From Sinosporangium siamense (GTDB taxonomy: Bacteria > Actinomycetota > Actinomycetes > Streptosporangiales > Streptosporangiaceae): DNA of 64,000 nt. The DNA is taken from assembly GCF_016863435.1 (NCBI RefSeq), contig NZ_BOOW01000027.1, positions 124,001 to 188,000 of the forward strand, read 5' to 3'. Made by a program: the position numbers and the translations under genes. The notes under the pieces were generated by a model. The model ran no database searches. It saw only the letters and a program-made list of their open reading frames with translations, and was not told the DNA's origin. Positions 51,179 to 60,800 of the stretch are shown here, in pieces (position 1 is the stretch's first letter; every line of letters begins with the position of its first letter).

Positions 51179-51670
51179 TCACATGCCGCCGGAGACCCCG
51201 CCGGCCTGCAGCATCTCCCGTGCGCGTTCGGCGTGCTCGGGATCGACGAGCACCTCGTATCTGTCGGCGACCACCTGGCTGACCGCGACGAAGTCCCGCT
51301 GCCCCTTGGTCAGCAGGTGCGACACCACACCGAACAGCGCCCCGGCGATCAGACCCCAGATCAGGCCCCAGAGGATCACGATCCCCGCCGTGCCGGCCCG
51401 GGTCGAGAAGATCGCCAGGAACAGCCCGATGAGCAGGCCGAACCAGGCGCCCGCGATGGCGCCCCTGCCAAGGGCCTTGGCGGGGGTCATGCGCCCGAGG
51501 ACCTTCTCCATGAGTTTGAGACCACTGCCGACGATGGCCGTCCTGTCCACCGGGAAGTGGTTGTCGGAGAGGTAGTCAACCGCCTTCTGCGCGCGCAGGT
51601 AGTCGGTGTAGACGGCCACCGGCGTGTACCCCGCCGCCGGGGAACCGGACGCGGACGCGGGTAGGGCCAT
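51179..51670 (-). CDS. General stress protein 17M-like membrane protein
   Basis: A 163-residue protein. The N-terminal YflT-like domain is [20 protein letters not shown]. Two Gly-rich membrane segments follow ([40 protein letters not shown]), then a short basic and acidic tail ([18 protein letters not shown]). The molecular role is unknown. It lies 3 bases after hsp20 and 13 bases before dnaK in the stress operon. Confidence 0.82.
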   Translation of the reverse strand: MALPASASGSPAAGYTPVAVYTDYLRAQKAVDYLSDNHFPVDRTAIVGSGLKLMEKVLGRMTPAKALGRGAIAGAWFGLLIGLFLAIFSTRAGTAGIVILWGLIWGLIAGALFGVVSHLLTKGQRDFVAVSQVVADRYEVLVDPEHAERAREMLQAGGVSGGM

Positions 51671-51673
51671 GGC

Positions 51674-52126
51674 TCATCCCGAGATCTCGATGTGGCGCGG
51701 CTTGGTGACCTCCGCCTTGGGCACGTTGATCGTGAGCACGCCGTTGTCGTATTGCGCGGCCACCCGGGTGGGGTCGATGTCGCCGGGCATGACGACGCGA
51801 TACTCGAAGCGGCCCGTACGGCGTGTCTTGTGGTGCCGGCGGCCGTGCTCCTTCTCCATGACCTCGCCGGAAACCGAGATTTCGCGGTCGTTCACCTGCA
51901 CGTCGATCTGCTCCTTGGACATGCCGGGAAGATCGACCTCGATCACGTAGGAGTCCTCGGTCTCGGAGATGTCCCCGAGCGGCGACCACGGCATCTCACC
52001 GACGGCGGCCTCGCCGAGAGCCGAGGTCATCAGGCGGCCGAGGTGATCGTAGACGTCCTCGAACTCGCGTATCGGGGAGAGGCGGTACGACCCCTGTGTA
52101 CCCCGGCGGTTCTGAAGCATGGGCAT
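51674..52126 (-). CDS. Small heat-shock protein (Hsp20/alpha-crystallin)
   Basis: A 150-residue ATP-independent holdase. The alpha-crystallin domain spans about 50-145 (DISETEDSYVIEVDLPGMSK, then GVLTINVPKAEV). It is the first gene of the heat-shock operon. The start ATG 52126 has GAGGGGG eight bases before it. In 52127-52417 I found neither a HAIR (CTTGAGT..ACTCAAG) nor a CIRCE repeat, so the control of the operon is open. Confidence 0.92.
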   Translation of the reverse strand: MPMLQNRRGTQGSYRLSPIREFEDVYDHLGRLMTSALGEAAVGEMPWSPLGDISETEDSYVIEVDLPGMSKEQIDVQVNDREISVSGEVMEKEHGRRHHKTRRTGRFEYRVVMPGDIDPTRVAAQYDNGVLTINVPKAEVTKPRHIEISG

Positions 52127-52417
52127 CGCGAAAACCCCCTCGATGGGTCCGGTCGGATGCGGCCCCGGTCGCCCGGCGCCCTGGCCGGGTGCCGGGAAAC
52201 GAAAGGCCCTCCCTATCGAGGCTTGCTTCGGATATCCATCCTTACATCCTCAATCTGGGTAGTCCTCCCCCCCGGATCGGACTGCTGAGGCTGGGGAGGT
52301 GCAGGTGCGGCTACCCAGGTGGGGGATGTGGGGAGGCCGCGCCTACGATAGAGGTAACCCCTTCGTGACGGACAGTGTTCGGGATGGGCGGCGACCGATC
52401 GGTGGGAAAGGGGTCGC

Positions 52418-54907
52418 ATGCGTGGGCGTGACCATGAGTGGCGGACAGTCCTCGGTCTGCTGCGCGCCGCGAGATCGGGCCGGGGCGGGGCGCTCCTCCT
52501 CGACGGGGAGACCGGCGCCGGCAAGAGCAGAATCCTCGCCGAGGCCGCCGCCAAGGCCGCCGGGCAGGGGTTCGCCGTCGCCGCCGGGCAGGCCGAGGAG
52601 CTGGGGGAGCTTGTCCCGATGGCGCCGCTGTTCACCGCGCTCGGCGAGCCGCCGCCCACCCCTGCCGAAACCGACCTCACGCTGGTCGAACGGCTGCGCA
52701 CCCGGGCCGAGGCCCTCGCCGCGCGCCGTCCCCTCGTGGTGGCCCTGGACGATCTGCAGTGGGCCGGTCCCGCGACCTTGACGGCGGTGCGGACCCTGCG
52801 GGCCCGGCTTACGCCGTACCCCGTGGTGTGGCTGCTCGCGCGCGGCACCACGGGCCGGTCACCCGGTGCCGAACGCCTGTTCGCGACGCTGGAGGCGGAG
52901 GGCGCGGTGCGGCTGGAGCTCCGTCCGCTGCCGCCGGGCGCCGCGGCCGGCCTGACCGCCGACCTGCTGCCCGCGCCGCCCGGCCTCGACCTGCTGAAAC
53001 TGGCCGCCGGGGCCTGCGGCAACCCGCTCCTGCTGACCGAACTCGTGACCGGGCTGCGCGAGGAGCGGGGGGTGCGTGTCGCGGGCGGTGCGGCGCACCT
53101 TGTCGCGGAACGGCTGCCCAGGCGACTCCTTACCCTGGTGGCGCGGCGCCTGGACCGGCTTAGCGGCCAGGCGCGGGGAGTGGCGGAGATCGCCGCGGTG
53201 CTGGGGGCACCGTTCTCACCCGAGGACGTGGCCGGGGCGCTCGGCGGGACCCCGGCGGCGCTTCTGCCCGCCCTGGACGAGGCTATGGACGCCGGCCTGC
53301 TCACCACGGGCGGCGGCGGCCTGGTCTTCCGGCACGACCTGGTCCGCCGTGCAGTCTTGGAGGTCATGCCCGTGCCGGTGCGGCAGGCCCTGCACCACCA
53401 GATCTGCGGGCCCCCACCCGGCCGGTACGGCCCAGCCAAGGAAGCGGCCTCCCCCTACGACCCGCCCGGCGGCGGTCTTGCCGGGGAGGCGGCCTCGCAC
53501 GAGTGGGGCGGCACCGCCGGACAGGCGGACCCGCACCACCAGACTGGCGGGCTCCCGCACGGCCGGGCCGGGCCCGCCGCGGAAGCGGCCCCCCTTCACC
53601 CCCCGCCCGGGGCACCCGGTGATGGGGCGCGGGCGGGGGAGCCGGCCGAGGGGCTTCCCGACGGAGACGGTGCCACGCCGGTCGCGGGCCTCGTGCTCCT
53701 GTCGGCCGCGCGATGGGACACCGGCCACCTCGACGAGGGGCTGCGCACGGCCCGGGAGGCCGTAAGCCGCGCCGATGAGGGCACACAGGAGGCCCGCAGT
53801 CTCCACCCCCGGCTCAACCTGGCCTCGATGCTGCTCGACCTCCACCGTCTCGACGAGGCAGAGACCGTGCTGCGCACCGCCCGTGAGGAGGTGGACAGGC
53901 CGGAGAATCAGGCGTGGGCCGCGGGCCCCGCCGTGCTCTCCGCCCGGCTCGACCTGGCCCGCCACCGCCCCGCCGACGCGGTGACCGCGGCCGAGACGGC
54001 CCTGGCCGCCGCCGACGCCTCGGGCGCACGCCTGTTCACCTCGCTCGGCGCCGCGGTCCTCGGCGCGGCGGCGCTCCGCCGAGGCGACCCGCAGACCGCC
54101 GCCGCCTGCACCGACACCGTCGGCCACACCCCCCTGCCGGACCACGCCGCCACCCACGGCCGAGCACGCTGCCTGCTGATCGCCGCTCAGGCGGCCGAGG
54201 CCCTCGGTAACCGCCGCAGAGCCGCCACCCTGACCTGCGACCTGTGCTCCGCACTCGACCGGCTGCCGTCCCCCCTCGTCGTGGAACCCACCGCCGCCGC
54301 CTGGCTGGTCCGGCACGCCCTCGGCGCCGGCGACCACCACCGGGCCGAGACCGTCGCCGCCGCCACCGACCGCCTCGCCCGCGACAACCCCGGACACCCT
54401 CTGCTCCTGGCAGCCGCCGCGCACACCCGGGGCCTGCTGACCGGCGACGCCTCCGCCCTGACCGGCGCCGCCGCGCAATACCCCGACGAGCACGCCCGCG
54501 CCTCCGCCCGGGAGGACCTCGGCGCCCTCCTCGCCCGGCGGGGAGACCGGGACGGCGCGGTCGGCGCCCTCGACGACGCCCTCCTCGGCTACGAGGCGAC
54601 CGGCGCCGTCCGCGACGCCGCCCGGACGCGGCGGCGGCTGCGCCGGCTCGGGGTACGGCACCGCCACTGGACCCGGGGCCGCCCCTCGGCCCTGGGCTGG
54701 GACGGCCTGACCGCCACCCAGCGGCTCGTCGCCCATCTGGTCGCCCGCGGCCTGACCAACCGGCAGGTGGCCGACCAGATGTACATCAGCGTGCACACGG
54801 TGGCGTTCCACCTGCGGCAGATCTTCCGCAAACTGGACATCGACTCACGTGTCGACCTGGCCCGCCTGGCGGTGGAGGAGCACCACCGCCCGACCGAGCA
54901 GGGATGA
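52418..54907 (+). CDS. LuxR-family regulator with N-terminal AAA ATPase (LAL-like)
   Basis: An 829-residue regulator. Walker A is LLLDGETGAGKSRILAEAA and Walker B is PLVVALDDLQWAGPATL. The middle contains tetratricopeptide-like helices (RWDTGHLDEGLRTAREAVSR). The C-terminal LuxR HTH is LVAHLVARGLTNRQVADQMY then ISVHTVAFHLRQIFRKLDID. Residues about 330-410 are a Pro/Gly/Ala/His-rich insert that breaks the usual architecture. The ligand and targets are unknown. ATG 52418 is preceded by GGGAAAGGGG. Confidence 0.88.
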   Translation: MRGRDHEWRTVLGLLRAARSGRGGALLLDGETGAGKSRILAEAAAKAAGQGFAVAAGQAEELGELVPMAPLFTALGEPPPTPAETDLTLVERLRTRAEALAARRPLVVALDDLQWAGPATLTAVRTLRARLTPYPVVWLLARGTTGRSPGAERLFATLEAEGAVRLELRPLPPGAAAGLTADLLPAPPGLDLLKLAAGACGNPLLLTELVTGLREERGVRVAGGAAHLVAERLPRRLLTLVARRLDRLSGQARGVAEIAAVLGAPFSPEDVAGALGGTPAALLPALDEAMDAGLLTTGGGGLVFRHDLVRRAVLEVMPVPVRQALHHQICGPPPGRYGPAKEAASPYDPPGGGLAGEAASHEWGGTAGQADPHHQTGGLPHGRAGPAAEAAPLHPPPGAPGDGARAGEPAEGLPDGDGATPVAGLVLLSAARWDTGHLDEGLRTAREAVSRADEGTQEARSLHPRLNLASMLLDLHRLDEAETVLRTAREEVDRPENQAWAAGPAVLSARLDLARHRPADAVTAAETALAAADASGARLFTSLGAAVLGAAALRRGDPQTAAACTDTVGHTPLPDHAATHGRARCLLIAAQAAEALGNRRRAATLTCDLCSALDRLPSPLVVEPTAAAWLVRHALGAGDHHRAETVAAATDRLARDNPGHPLLLAAAAHTRGLLTGDASALTGAAAQYPDEHARASAREDLGALLARRGDRDGAVGALDDALLGYEATGAVRDAARTRRRLRRLGVRHRHWTRGRPSALGWDGLTATQRLVAHLVARGLTNRQVADQMYISVHTVAFHLRQIFRKLDIDSRVDLARLAVEEHHRPTEQG

Positions 54908-55006
54908 CGCCCCTCACGCGCCAAACGAGCCGGGCAACGAACCAATCCCGTTTGCCTAAAGCGCCATCAACCAATCGCATATTCGACAAAGCGGGCAACA
55001 GTCACC

Positions 55007-55036
55007 GCCGTACCCCGCAAGGACAGGCGGTACGGC
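55007..55036. terminator. Short hairpin between convergent LuxR and PLD genes
   Basis: Arms GCCGTACC (55007-55014) and GGTACGGC (55029-55036) with a 14-base loop lie between the two convergent stop codons. It is probably a shared transcription end. The arms carry the core of the dispersed GTACGGC motif. Confidence 0.5.
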
Positions 55037-55050
55037 ACAGCCAGGCCCGT

Positions 55051-56568
55051 TCACCTGCGTGTCAGGACGGCCGGGCAGAGACCCCGCCGGATCCCGGCGG
55101 CGGTCTCGCGCGGCCGGGACAACCAGCCGTCCAGCAGCGCACGCGCCCCCGGCGTGGACTCCCCGGGCGCGGGGGCCAACCACCAACGCCCCCGGTCGCC
55201 GGTGCCGAACAACTCCCACACCGACTCACCCGCGTACAGGAGAAAGCTCCCCTCCCTCTCCTGCGTGTAGAGCACCGGAGGCCGCGCGGCCTGAGCGCGG
55301 AACGCGAGCCACACCTCGTCCTCGCAGCCGACGTGAAGCTCCTGCTTCAAAGGCCACGGCCTGCGCCATCCGGCGGCCAGCCGGCGGTCCATCTCCCTCT
55401 GCGCCGGACGCCGGGCGAAGGAGAGGTCGGCCTGGTCGATCGCATGGGTGAAGTAGCGGACGGCCTCCGCCAGCGCGGCCTCGCCGTCCAGCCGCACCCC
55501 GGTCTCCACGCCGTCGAGCAGGCCGTGGGCGGCGTCGAAGTTCGCCGAGAACAACGCGCCCCTCACCCCGTCGGCGACGACGCCCTTGGCGTGGTTGAGC
55601 GAGTCGGCGTGCACATGCACTCCGAGGTCGGCGAGCGCCGTGGCGTCGGCCCGGTGGGCGGCCATGTTGTTGCGGCCCCGGCACAGCAGATCGACCCGCA
55701 GCCGCCGCCTGGACATCGCGCGTTCCAGCGGCCCGAGAAGCAGGTCCGGGTGATCGACGAGCCCGTTCAGCGAGAACGTCGCCAGCAGCAGGTTGCCGCG
55801 TGCCTCGCCGATCACGTCGCGCAGGTGGGACAGGATGAACCGCTCGTCGCCGTGAGTCCAGATCACACCCGGCGCCGGCGGCTCCCCGGGACTCGGCACC
55901 CGGCACGGGCTCGGCGCCGGCTCCACCTTCTGGACCGAGTAGGTCGCCGACCCCGGCGGCATCTCGTAGGAGCTGGCGTGCCACAACCGCACGAAGAACC
56001 GGGCGATCCTGTCGACCTCCGCCGGTTCGCGGACGACCACCCCGTTCTCCCCGATCTTGTTGAGCCCGTTCGTGTCCAGATTGGCGCTGGAGATCAGCGC
56101 GACCCGGTCGTCCACCACGACGAACTTCGCATGGCAATCGGGGTGCCCCCGTACGGCGATGCCCCGCCGGGTCAGTTCGGCGAAGTGTTTGCGCTGGACG
56201 CGGGCGGCGTCGTCCGGGTCGCGCGTCTCCTCCAGCTCGGCCAGGCGGCGGCGCAGACTCTGCTCGCTCAGCTCCGAGACGATGTAGACGCCGCCACGCA
56301 GGCGCTCGGCCGCGGCGTACAGGGCGCGCAGCAGGTCGTTCTCACCGAGGAGGAAACTGGCGACGAACACCTTGTCGCGCGCCTCGCGGATCATCTCCAG
56401 AGCGGCGTCCTTGATGCTCGTGCGCGACCCCGTGTAGGTGAAGACGTGCCGGTAACCGCCCGGCGGCGGGTCGCCGGGCGAATACGCGCCGTGGGACCGG
56501 CCGGCGTCCCGCACGAGGAAGAACCCGTCGTCGAAGGTGAGCGCGCCGAGGTCGATCCGGTCAGTCAT
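55051..56568 (-). CDS. Phospholipase-D-family nuclease-like protein (two HKD motifs)
   Basis: A 505-residue protein with two PLD catalytic motifs: H146-K148-D153 in DCHAKFVVVDDRVALISSAN and H326-K328-D333 in NHAKGVVADGVRGALFSANF. Such paired HKD proteins cut phosphodiesters, often nucleic acids in defence systems. There is no signal peptide, so it is cytoplasmic. The C-terminal 130 residues (from about 370) are not part of the PLD fold and end PAVLTRR. ATG 56568 overlaps the stop of the gene upstream by 8 bases. It is the last gene of the four-gene CARF-helicase operon. Confidence 0.85.
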   Translation of the reverse strand: MTDRIDLGALTFDDGFFLVRDAGRSHGAYSPGDPPPGGYRHVFTYTGSRTSIKDAALEMIREARDKVFVASFLLGENDLLRALYAAAERLRGGVYIVSELSEQSLRRRLAELEETRDPDDAARVQRKHFAELTRRGIAVRGHPDCHAKFVVVDDRVALISSANLDTNGLNKIGENGVVVREPAEVDRIARFFVRLWHASSYEMPPGSATYSVQKVEPAPSPCRVPSPGEPPAPGVIWTHGDERFILSHLRDVIGEARGNLLLATFSLNGLVDHPDLLLGPLERAMSRRRLRVDLLCRGRNNMAAHRADATALADLGVHVHADSLNHAKGVVADGVRGALFSANFDAAHGLLDGVETGVRLDGEAALAEAVRYFTHAIDQADLSFARRPAQREMDRRLAAGWRRPWPLKQELHVGCEDEVWLAFRAQAARPPVLYTQEREGSFLLYAGESVWELFGTGDRGRWWLAPAPGESTPGARALLDGWLSRPRETAAGIRRGLCPAVLTRR

Positions 56569-57841
56569 AGGCGAAGTCCCTACCTCGGCGCAGCTCGTAG
56601 GTGAGCGCGTAGTGGCCGAGTGCCCAAATCCGCTCGCGTATGGACTCCTCGGTGAGTGCGGCCCCGTAGCGGCGGCCGGCCTCCGCGGCGGCCTGCCTCA
56701 GCGCCTTCGCGGGGTCGGGCGCCGCCATCACCGCCGCGACGACGTCGTCACGGGCGAACAGCAGCCGGGCCTCGTCGTCGACTGGGAAGAACCGGCACGA
56801 GACCTCCACCGCGGCTTCCTCGGCCTGCACGGCGAATCCCGTCACGTCGCTCAGCGTCCTGCCCTTGCGGCAGAGCGCGCGGGCGGCTTCGCCGTTCACG
56901 AGGACCTCCCAGGCGGCGTAACCGCGCCGCCGCAGCGCCGGGGCCCCCGGCAGACCGAGCTCCTCGCCCAGGGCGCGCTGGAGCGCCGGGTCCTCCAGGC
57001 GGCCGGCGATCTCCAGCCATCCGCCGAGCAGGCCGTCGACCCTGACCAGGGCGAAGCTCCCGGCCAAGGTGAAGCTCACCTCGGCCCTCTCACCGTTCTT
57101 GCCGGAGCGGCGGGCGGTCCCGGTGACGGTGACGTCCGCGGCGAGGCCGGAGCCCGGCTCCTCCCGGACGATCGCGCGGCAGCGGTAGACGGGGCACACC
57201 CCGGGCAGATCCGGCCGCCCCCGCTCACCCCTCAGGGGTTCGATGAGCGGGACGTCGCCGTGCTCGGGGATCGGGACGTCGGCGATGTCCGAGCCCCGCC
57301 CGCCCGCCGTGCCCTCACGCACACGCATGCCGAGATACTCCGCCCTGGTGTACGCCCTGAGCTCGGACGGCACCGGAGCACGCAGGTCCGCGATCACCTG
57401 CTTGCGTTCGAGGTCGCGCAGCCAGCTGTTCTGCTCCGAGGGGACGACGAACAGCTCGCCGGTGCGGGGCAGCAGGACGAAGTCGGCCGTGGAGGGCACC
57501 GGGCGGTCGGCGGTCCGCTGCCGCAGGACGGTCGCCGCCCGCTCCGGATCGACCCGGTAGCCGCTCCCGTCGCAGGCCAGCACCCCGTCGGCGACCAGGC
57601 GCCACGCGGCCCCCGCGAGCACGGCGGGCGGCAGCGACGTCACCGCTGCGAAGTCGGCGGGCTCGACCGTGCCGAACGTCAGCCCCATCTCCAGGACGAA
57701 CCGCTCCAGCGACGTCAGCTCCCGCGACTGCCTGCGCAGCACCGGCACGTTGCGCCAGTGCAGCATGGGCAGGAGCGCCTCGCGCACGGCGGCGACCCCG
57801 CCGCCGGGAAGCGGCGTGGGGCTGATCCGCACCAGCTTCAC
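56561..57841 (-). CDS. Unknown protein of the CARF-helicase-PLD operon (wHTH-like N-terminus)
   Basis: A 426-residue protein I do not recognise. Residues about 40-105 look like a winged helix (LTSLERFVLEMGLTFGTVEP, then LAGAAWRLVADGVLACDG and a wing). A middle segment is rich in beta strands (VFLLPRTGELFVV-like FVLLPRTGELFVVPSEQ, then a long beta region with VTVTGTARRSGKNGERAEVS). The C-terminus (MAAPDPAKALRQAAAEAGRR) is helical. No catalytic motif is evident, so it may be an adaptor or substrate-recognition subunit. GTG 57841 overlaps the helicase stop by four bases and its own end overlaps the PLD start by 8 bases. Confidence 0.75.
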   Translation of the reverse strand: MKLVRISPTPLPGGGVAAVREALLPMLHWRNVPVLRRQSRELTSLERFVLEMGLTFGTVEPADFAAVTSLPPAVLAGAAWRLVADGVLACDGSGYRVDPERAATVLRQRTADRPVPSTADFVLLPRTGELFVVPSEQNSWLRDLERKQVIADLRAPVPSELRAYTRAEYLGMRVREGTAGGRGSDIADVPIPEHGDVPLIEPLRGERGRPDLPGVCPVYRCRAIVREEPGSGLAADVTVTGTARRSGKNGERAEVSFTLAGSFALVRVDGLLGGWLEIAGRLEDPALQRALGEELGLPGAPALRRRGYAAWEVLVNGEAARALCRKGRTLSDVTGFAVQAEEAAVEVSCRFFPVDDEARLLFARDDVVAAVMAAPDPAKALRQAAAEAGRRYGAALTEESIRERIWALGHYALTYELRRGRDFAYD

Positions 57842-60800
57842 GTGGGATTCACCTCCAGCTGCTTGAGCAGCAGGGCATGCGGATTGCCGGGGGCGAAGAG
57901 CCCGGCCATGTTCGCGTAGAACCGCTCCGCCTCGGGCACGCCGCGCAGCCGGGTGAGGGTGTTGAGGTGGCCGATCAGCGTGATCCCGCGGCGCGCCCTG
58001 CTGCAGGCGACGTTGAGCCGGCGGACGTCCTGCAGCCACAGCGCGAAGTTCGACAGCTCCCGGCCCCCGCCGCGCCGGGTACGGCAGAAGCTGATGACGA
58101 CCAGATCACTCTGCTGGCCCTGAATCCTGTCGATCGCGTCGATCACCTCGAATCTCAGGACCTGGAAGTCCCCCTGTCGCTCCAGCCGCTCCTTGATCGC
58201 GCGTGCCTGGGCGGAATAGAAGGTCAGCACGCTGACCGTCACGTTCTTCTCCTCGCGGGCCCGCAGCTCGTGCTCCCAGATCCGGCAGGCAGCGGCGACC
58301 AGGTCGGCTTCGAGCACGTTGACGAACCCCGTCCCCACAAGCTCGTCACCGGCCCGGGGATGGCCGGAGGTGTCAAGGAACGTGAGCGGACGGCGGAACG
58401 TCTGGCCGGTGACGAGCTCCGTCACCCCCGAGGCCGCCAGCTCGTCCGCCGGGGCGCTGCGATAGCGCCCGTCGTACACCGGCTCCCTGATCAGCGCGGC
58501 GATCGGATCGATCATCCTGCGCTGCTCGATCAGCTCCTGCCGCAGGGACGGCGGGCCCTCGGCGACGCACCGCTCGAACAGGCTGCGCACGAGGTGGGTG
58601 CGTATGGCGCCGAGCAACTCGCGGTCGCCGTCGGCCCCCCGGTCCTGAAGCCGGCGGCGCCCCTCGGCGAACTTCTCGCGGTATACCGCCCGCCAGTGCT
58701 CGCGGTGGAGGCCCTCGGCGATCCCCGTGACGGACTCGCCGCGGAAGCGGTGCAGTTCCTCCTCCTCCAGCCACAGCTTCCCCAGCGTGTCGACCGCGGC
58801 GCGCAGGTCGGGGGCGGCGCCCCGCTCCGTCATGTGCAGGGCGCTCAGCGCGTGCAGGAAGTGCTCGTTCTTCGCCTCCACGTACGGCGGGAGCTGCTTT
58901 TCGTCGCCGACCAGGATCCAGCGGCGGGCCTGCTTGGCCCCGATGAGGAACTCGCTGTCGACGACCCGGCTGGCCTCGTCGACGATGAGCGTGTCGTATT
59001 CCTCGCCGCGCAGGTCCCTGTCGCCGCCGAACCCGACCGTGGTGCAGCAGACGAGATTGGCCGACACGGCCAGCTGCCCGGCCAGGCTGTCGATGAGCCC
59101 CTGTTCCTCGTCCCGACCCGCCGCCCGGTCCAGGCCGGTGAGGTGGAACCAGCGTCGCTCCAGGTGGGCGTAGCGGTCCAGGCGCCATTCCCGGTCCTTG
59201 ATCGACCGGACCCGCGCGGCAAGGTGCGCCTCGCCGGCGTGCGCCAGATCGGGGTCGGGGAGCAGGGCCCGCGCGTGTGCGGTCTCCTCGGTGCGGCGTG
59301 CGACTCGCGCCTGTGCCTTGCGCTCGCGGCGCTCCTGCTTGGCGTGCCCGGCGTGGAGGGCGTCGAGCCGGGCCCGCCACCGGGCACCCGCCGCCGCCGC
59401 GCCCTTGTGCTCGCGGCTGGCGGCTTCCACGTCGCGCTGGGCCGCCCGGTGCTCCCGGCGCGCACGGCCGAGGGCACCCATGCCGATGCTCGCCAGCAGC
59501 ACCGTCCAGACCGTGGCGCCGTTTTCGAGCCGCGCCACCGCCTCGCCAGAGGCGTGTTCGAGCCGGGAGGCCCGGGCGAGCCGTCCGGCGGCGGCCCGTT
59601 CCGCGCCGGCGGCCAGGGAGATCTCACGCCCGGCCTCCGCCACGGCGGCGCGGTGCCCGGCGCGGTGGCGTTCGCCGTCGCGGAGCACCCGGTCGCGCCG
59701 TGCGCCGGCGTCGGCCTGCGCGCGCACGGCGGCGAGGTATGCCTCGATCCGGGAACGCTCCTCGGCGAGGCCGGCCGCCTCGGCGCGCCAGCCGGCCACG
59801 CCGGAGGTCTCCGGGCGGCGCGCCCTGCGCGCGATCTCACCGGCGATCGCCGACTTGGTGAACCTGCGGAGCTCCGGCCGCACCCGGCTGTCGTCCCACG
59901 CGAGGCGCAGCGGGAACACGCCGTCGACGTCACGGAGGCGCCGCAGTACCTCGTCGACCGCGACGTGCATCGGAGCGAGCAGCAGCACACGCTCGCCCCG
60001 GGTCACCAGCTGCCGGACGATCTCGGTGATCACCGTGGTCTTGCCGGTCCCCGGCGGCCCCTGGATGAAGAAGGCGTGCGGACTGGACACCGCCCCCGTC
60101 ACAGCCTCTCGCTGCTCGCGGTTCAGACCGGAGTCGAAGAACGCCGCGGGCGGGCGGGGCGAGGGCAGCGGGGGGAGCGTCGAGGGCGCGCTGAGCATCC
60201 GCGCCAGCACCTCCCAGTTGCCCGCCACCTCCTCCTGCAGAAGCCGTTTGAGTGCGTAGGAGTGCGGGGCGAGGCCGAAGCGCGCGCTGCTCGAAACACT
60301 CACCCGGTCGCCGGGGACCAGGCCGAGCCGGTCGGCCTGACCCAGATGGAGGACGTCTCCGTCGACCGCCTGGACCTGCACCTTCGCCGACTCCCGGCCG
60401 GCCGCCACGACGACCGGCGTGCCGGCGCCGAAGGGCTCGTCCGGAGCGTGTTCGTCCGGACTGCGCTTGTCCGGACCCTGCTCATTCGGACCCTGCTCAT
60501 TCGGACCGGGCTCGCCGGGACCGTGCAGGCGGACCGGGAACGTCCCAGGCGGATACAGCGGCGACGCGGCGAGCACCACGCCCGCGACGCTCACCGTCCC
60601 CTCGTGCTTGAGCCGTTCCGACAGCAGATCGATCATCATCAGCAGGGCGGAGTAATGCCGGCGGACCTGGGCGTGCAGCCGGTTCTTCTCCACGATCCGG
60701 TCGTCCGGCGAGCCAAGGCCCGACTCGGCGAGGTCGTGGGCGCGGCGGGCGGCGCGCAGACGCTCGCCCACCTCCTCGTGCACGGCGTCGATGTCGCACT

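Noticed and set aside
52127-52417. HAIR or CIRCE element before hsp20
   Set aside because: I found neither CTTGAGT-type nor TTAGCACTC-type inverted repeats in this interval.
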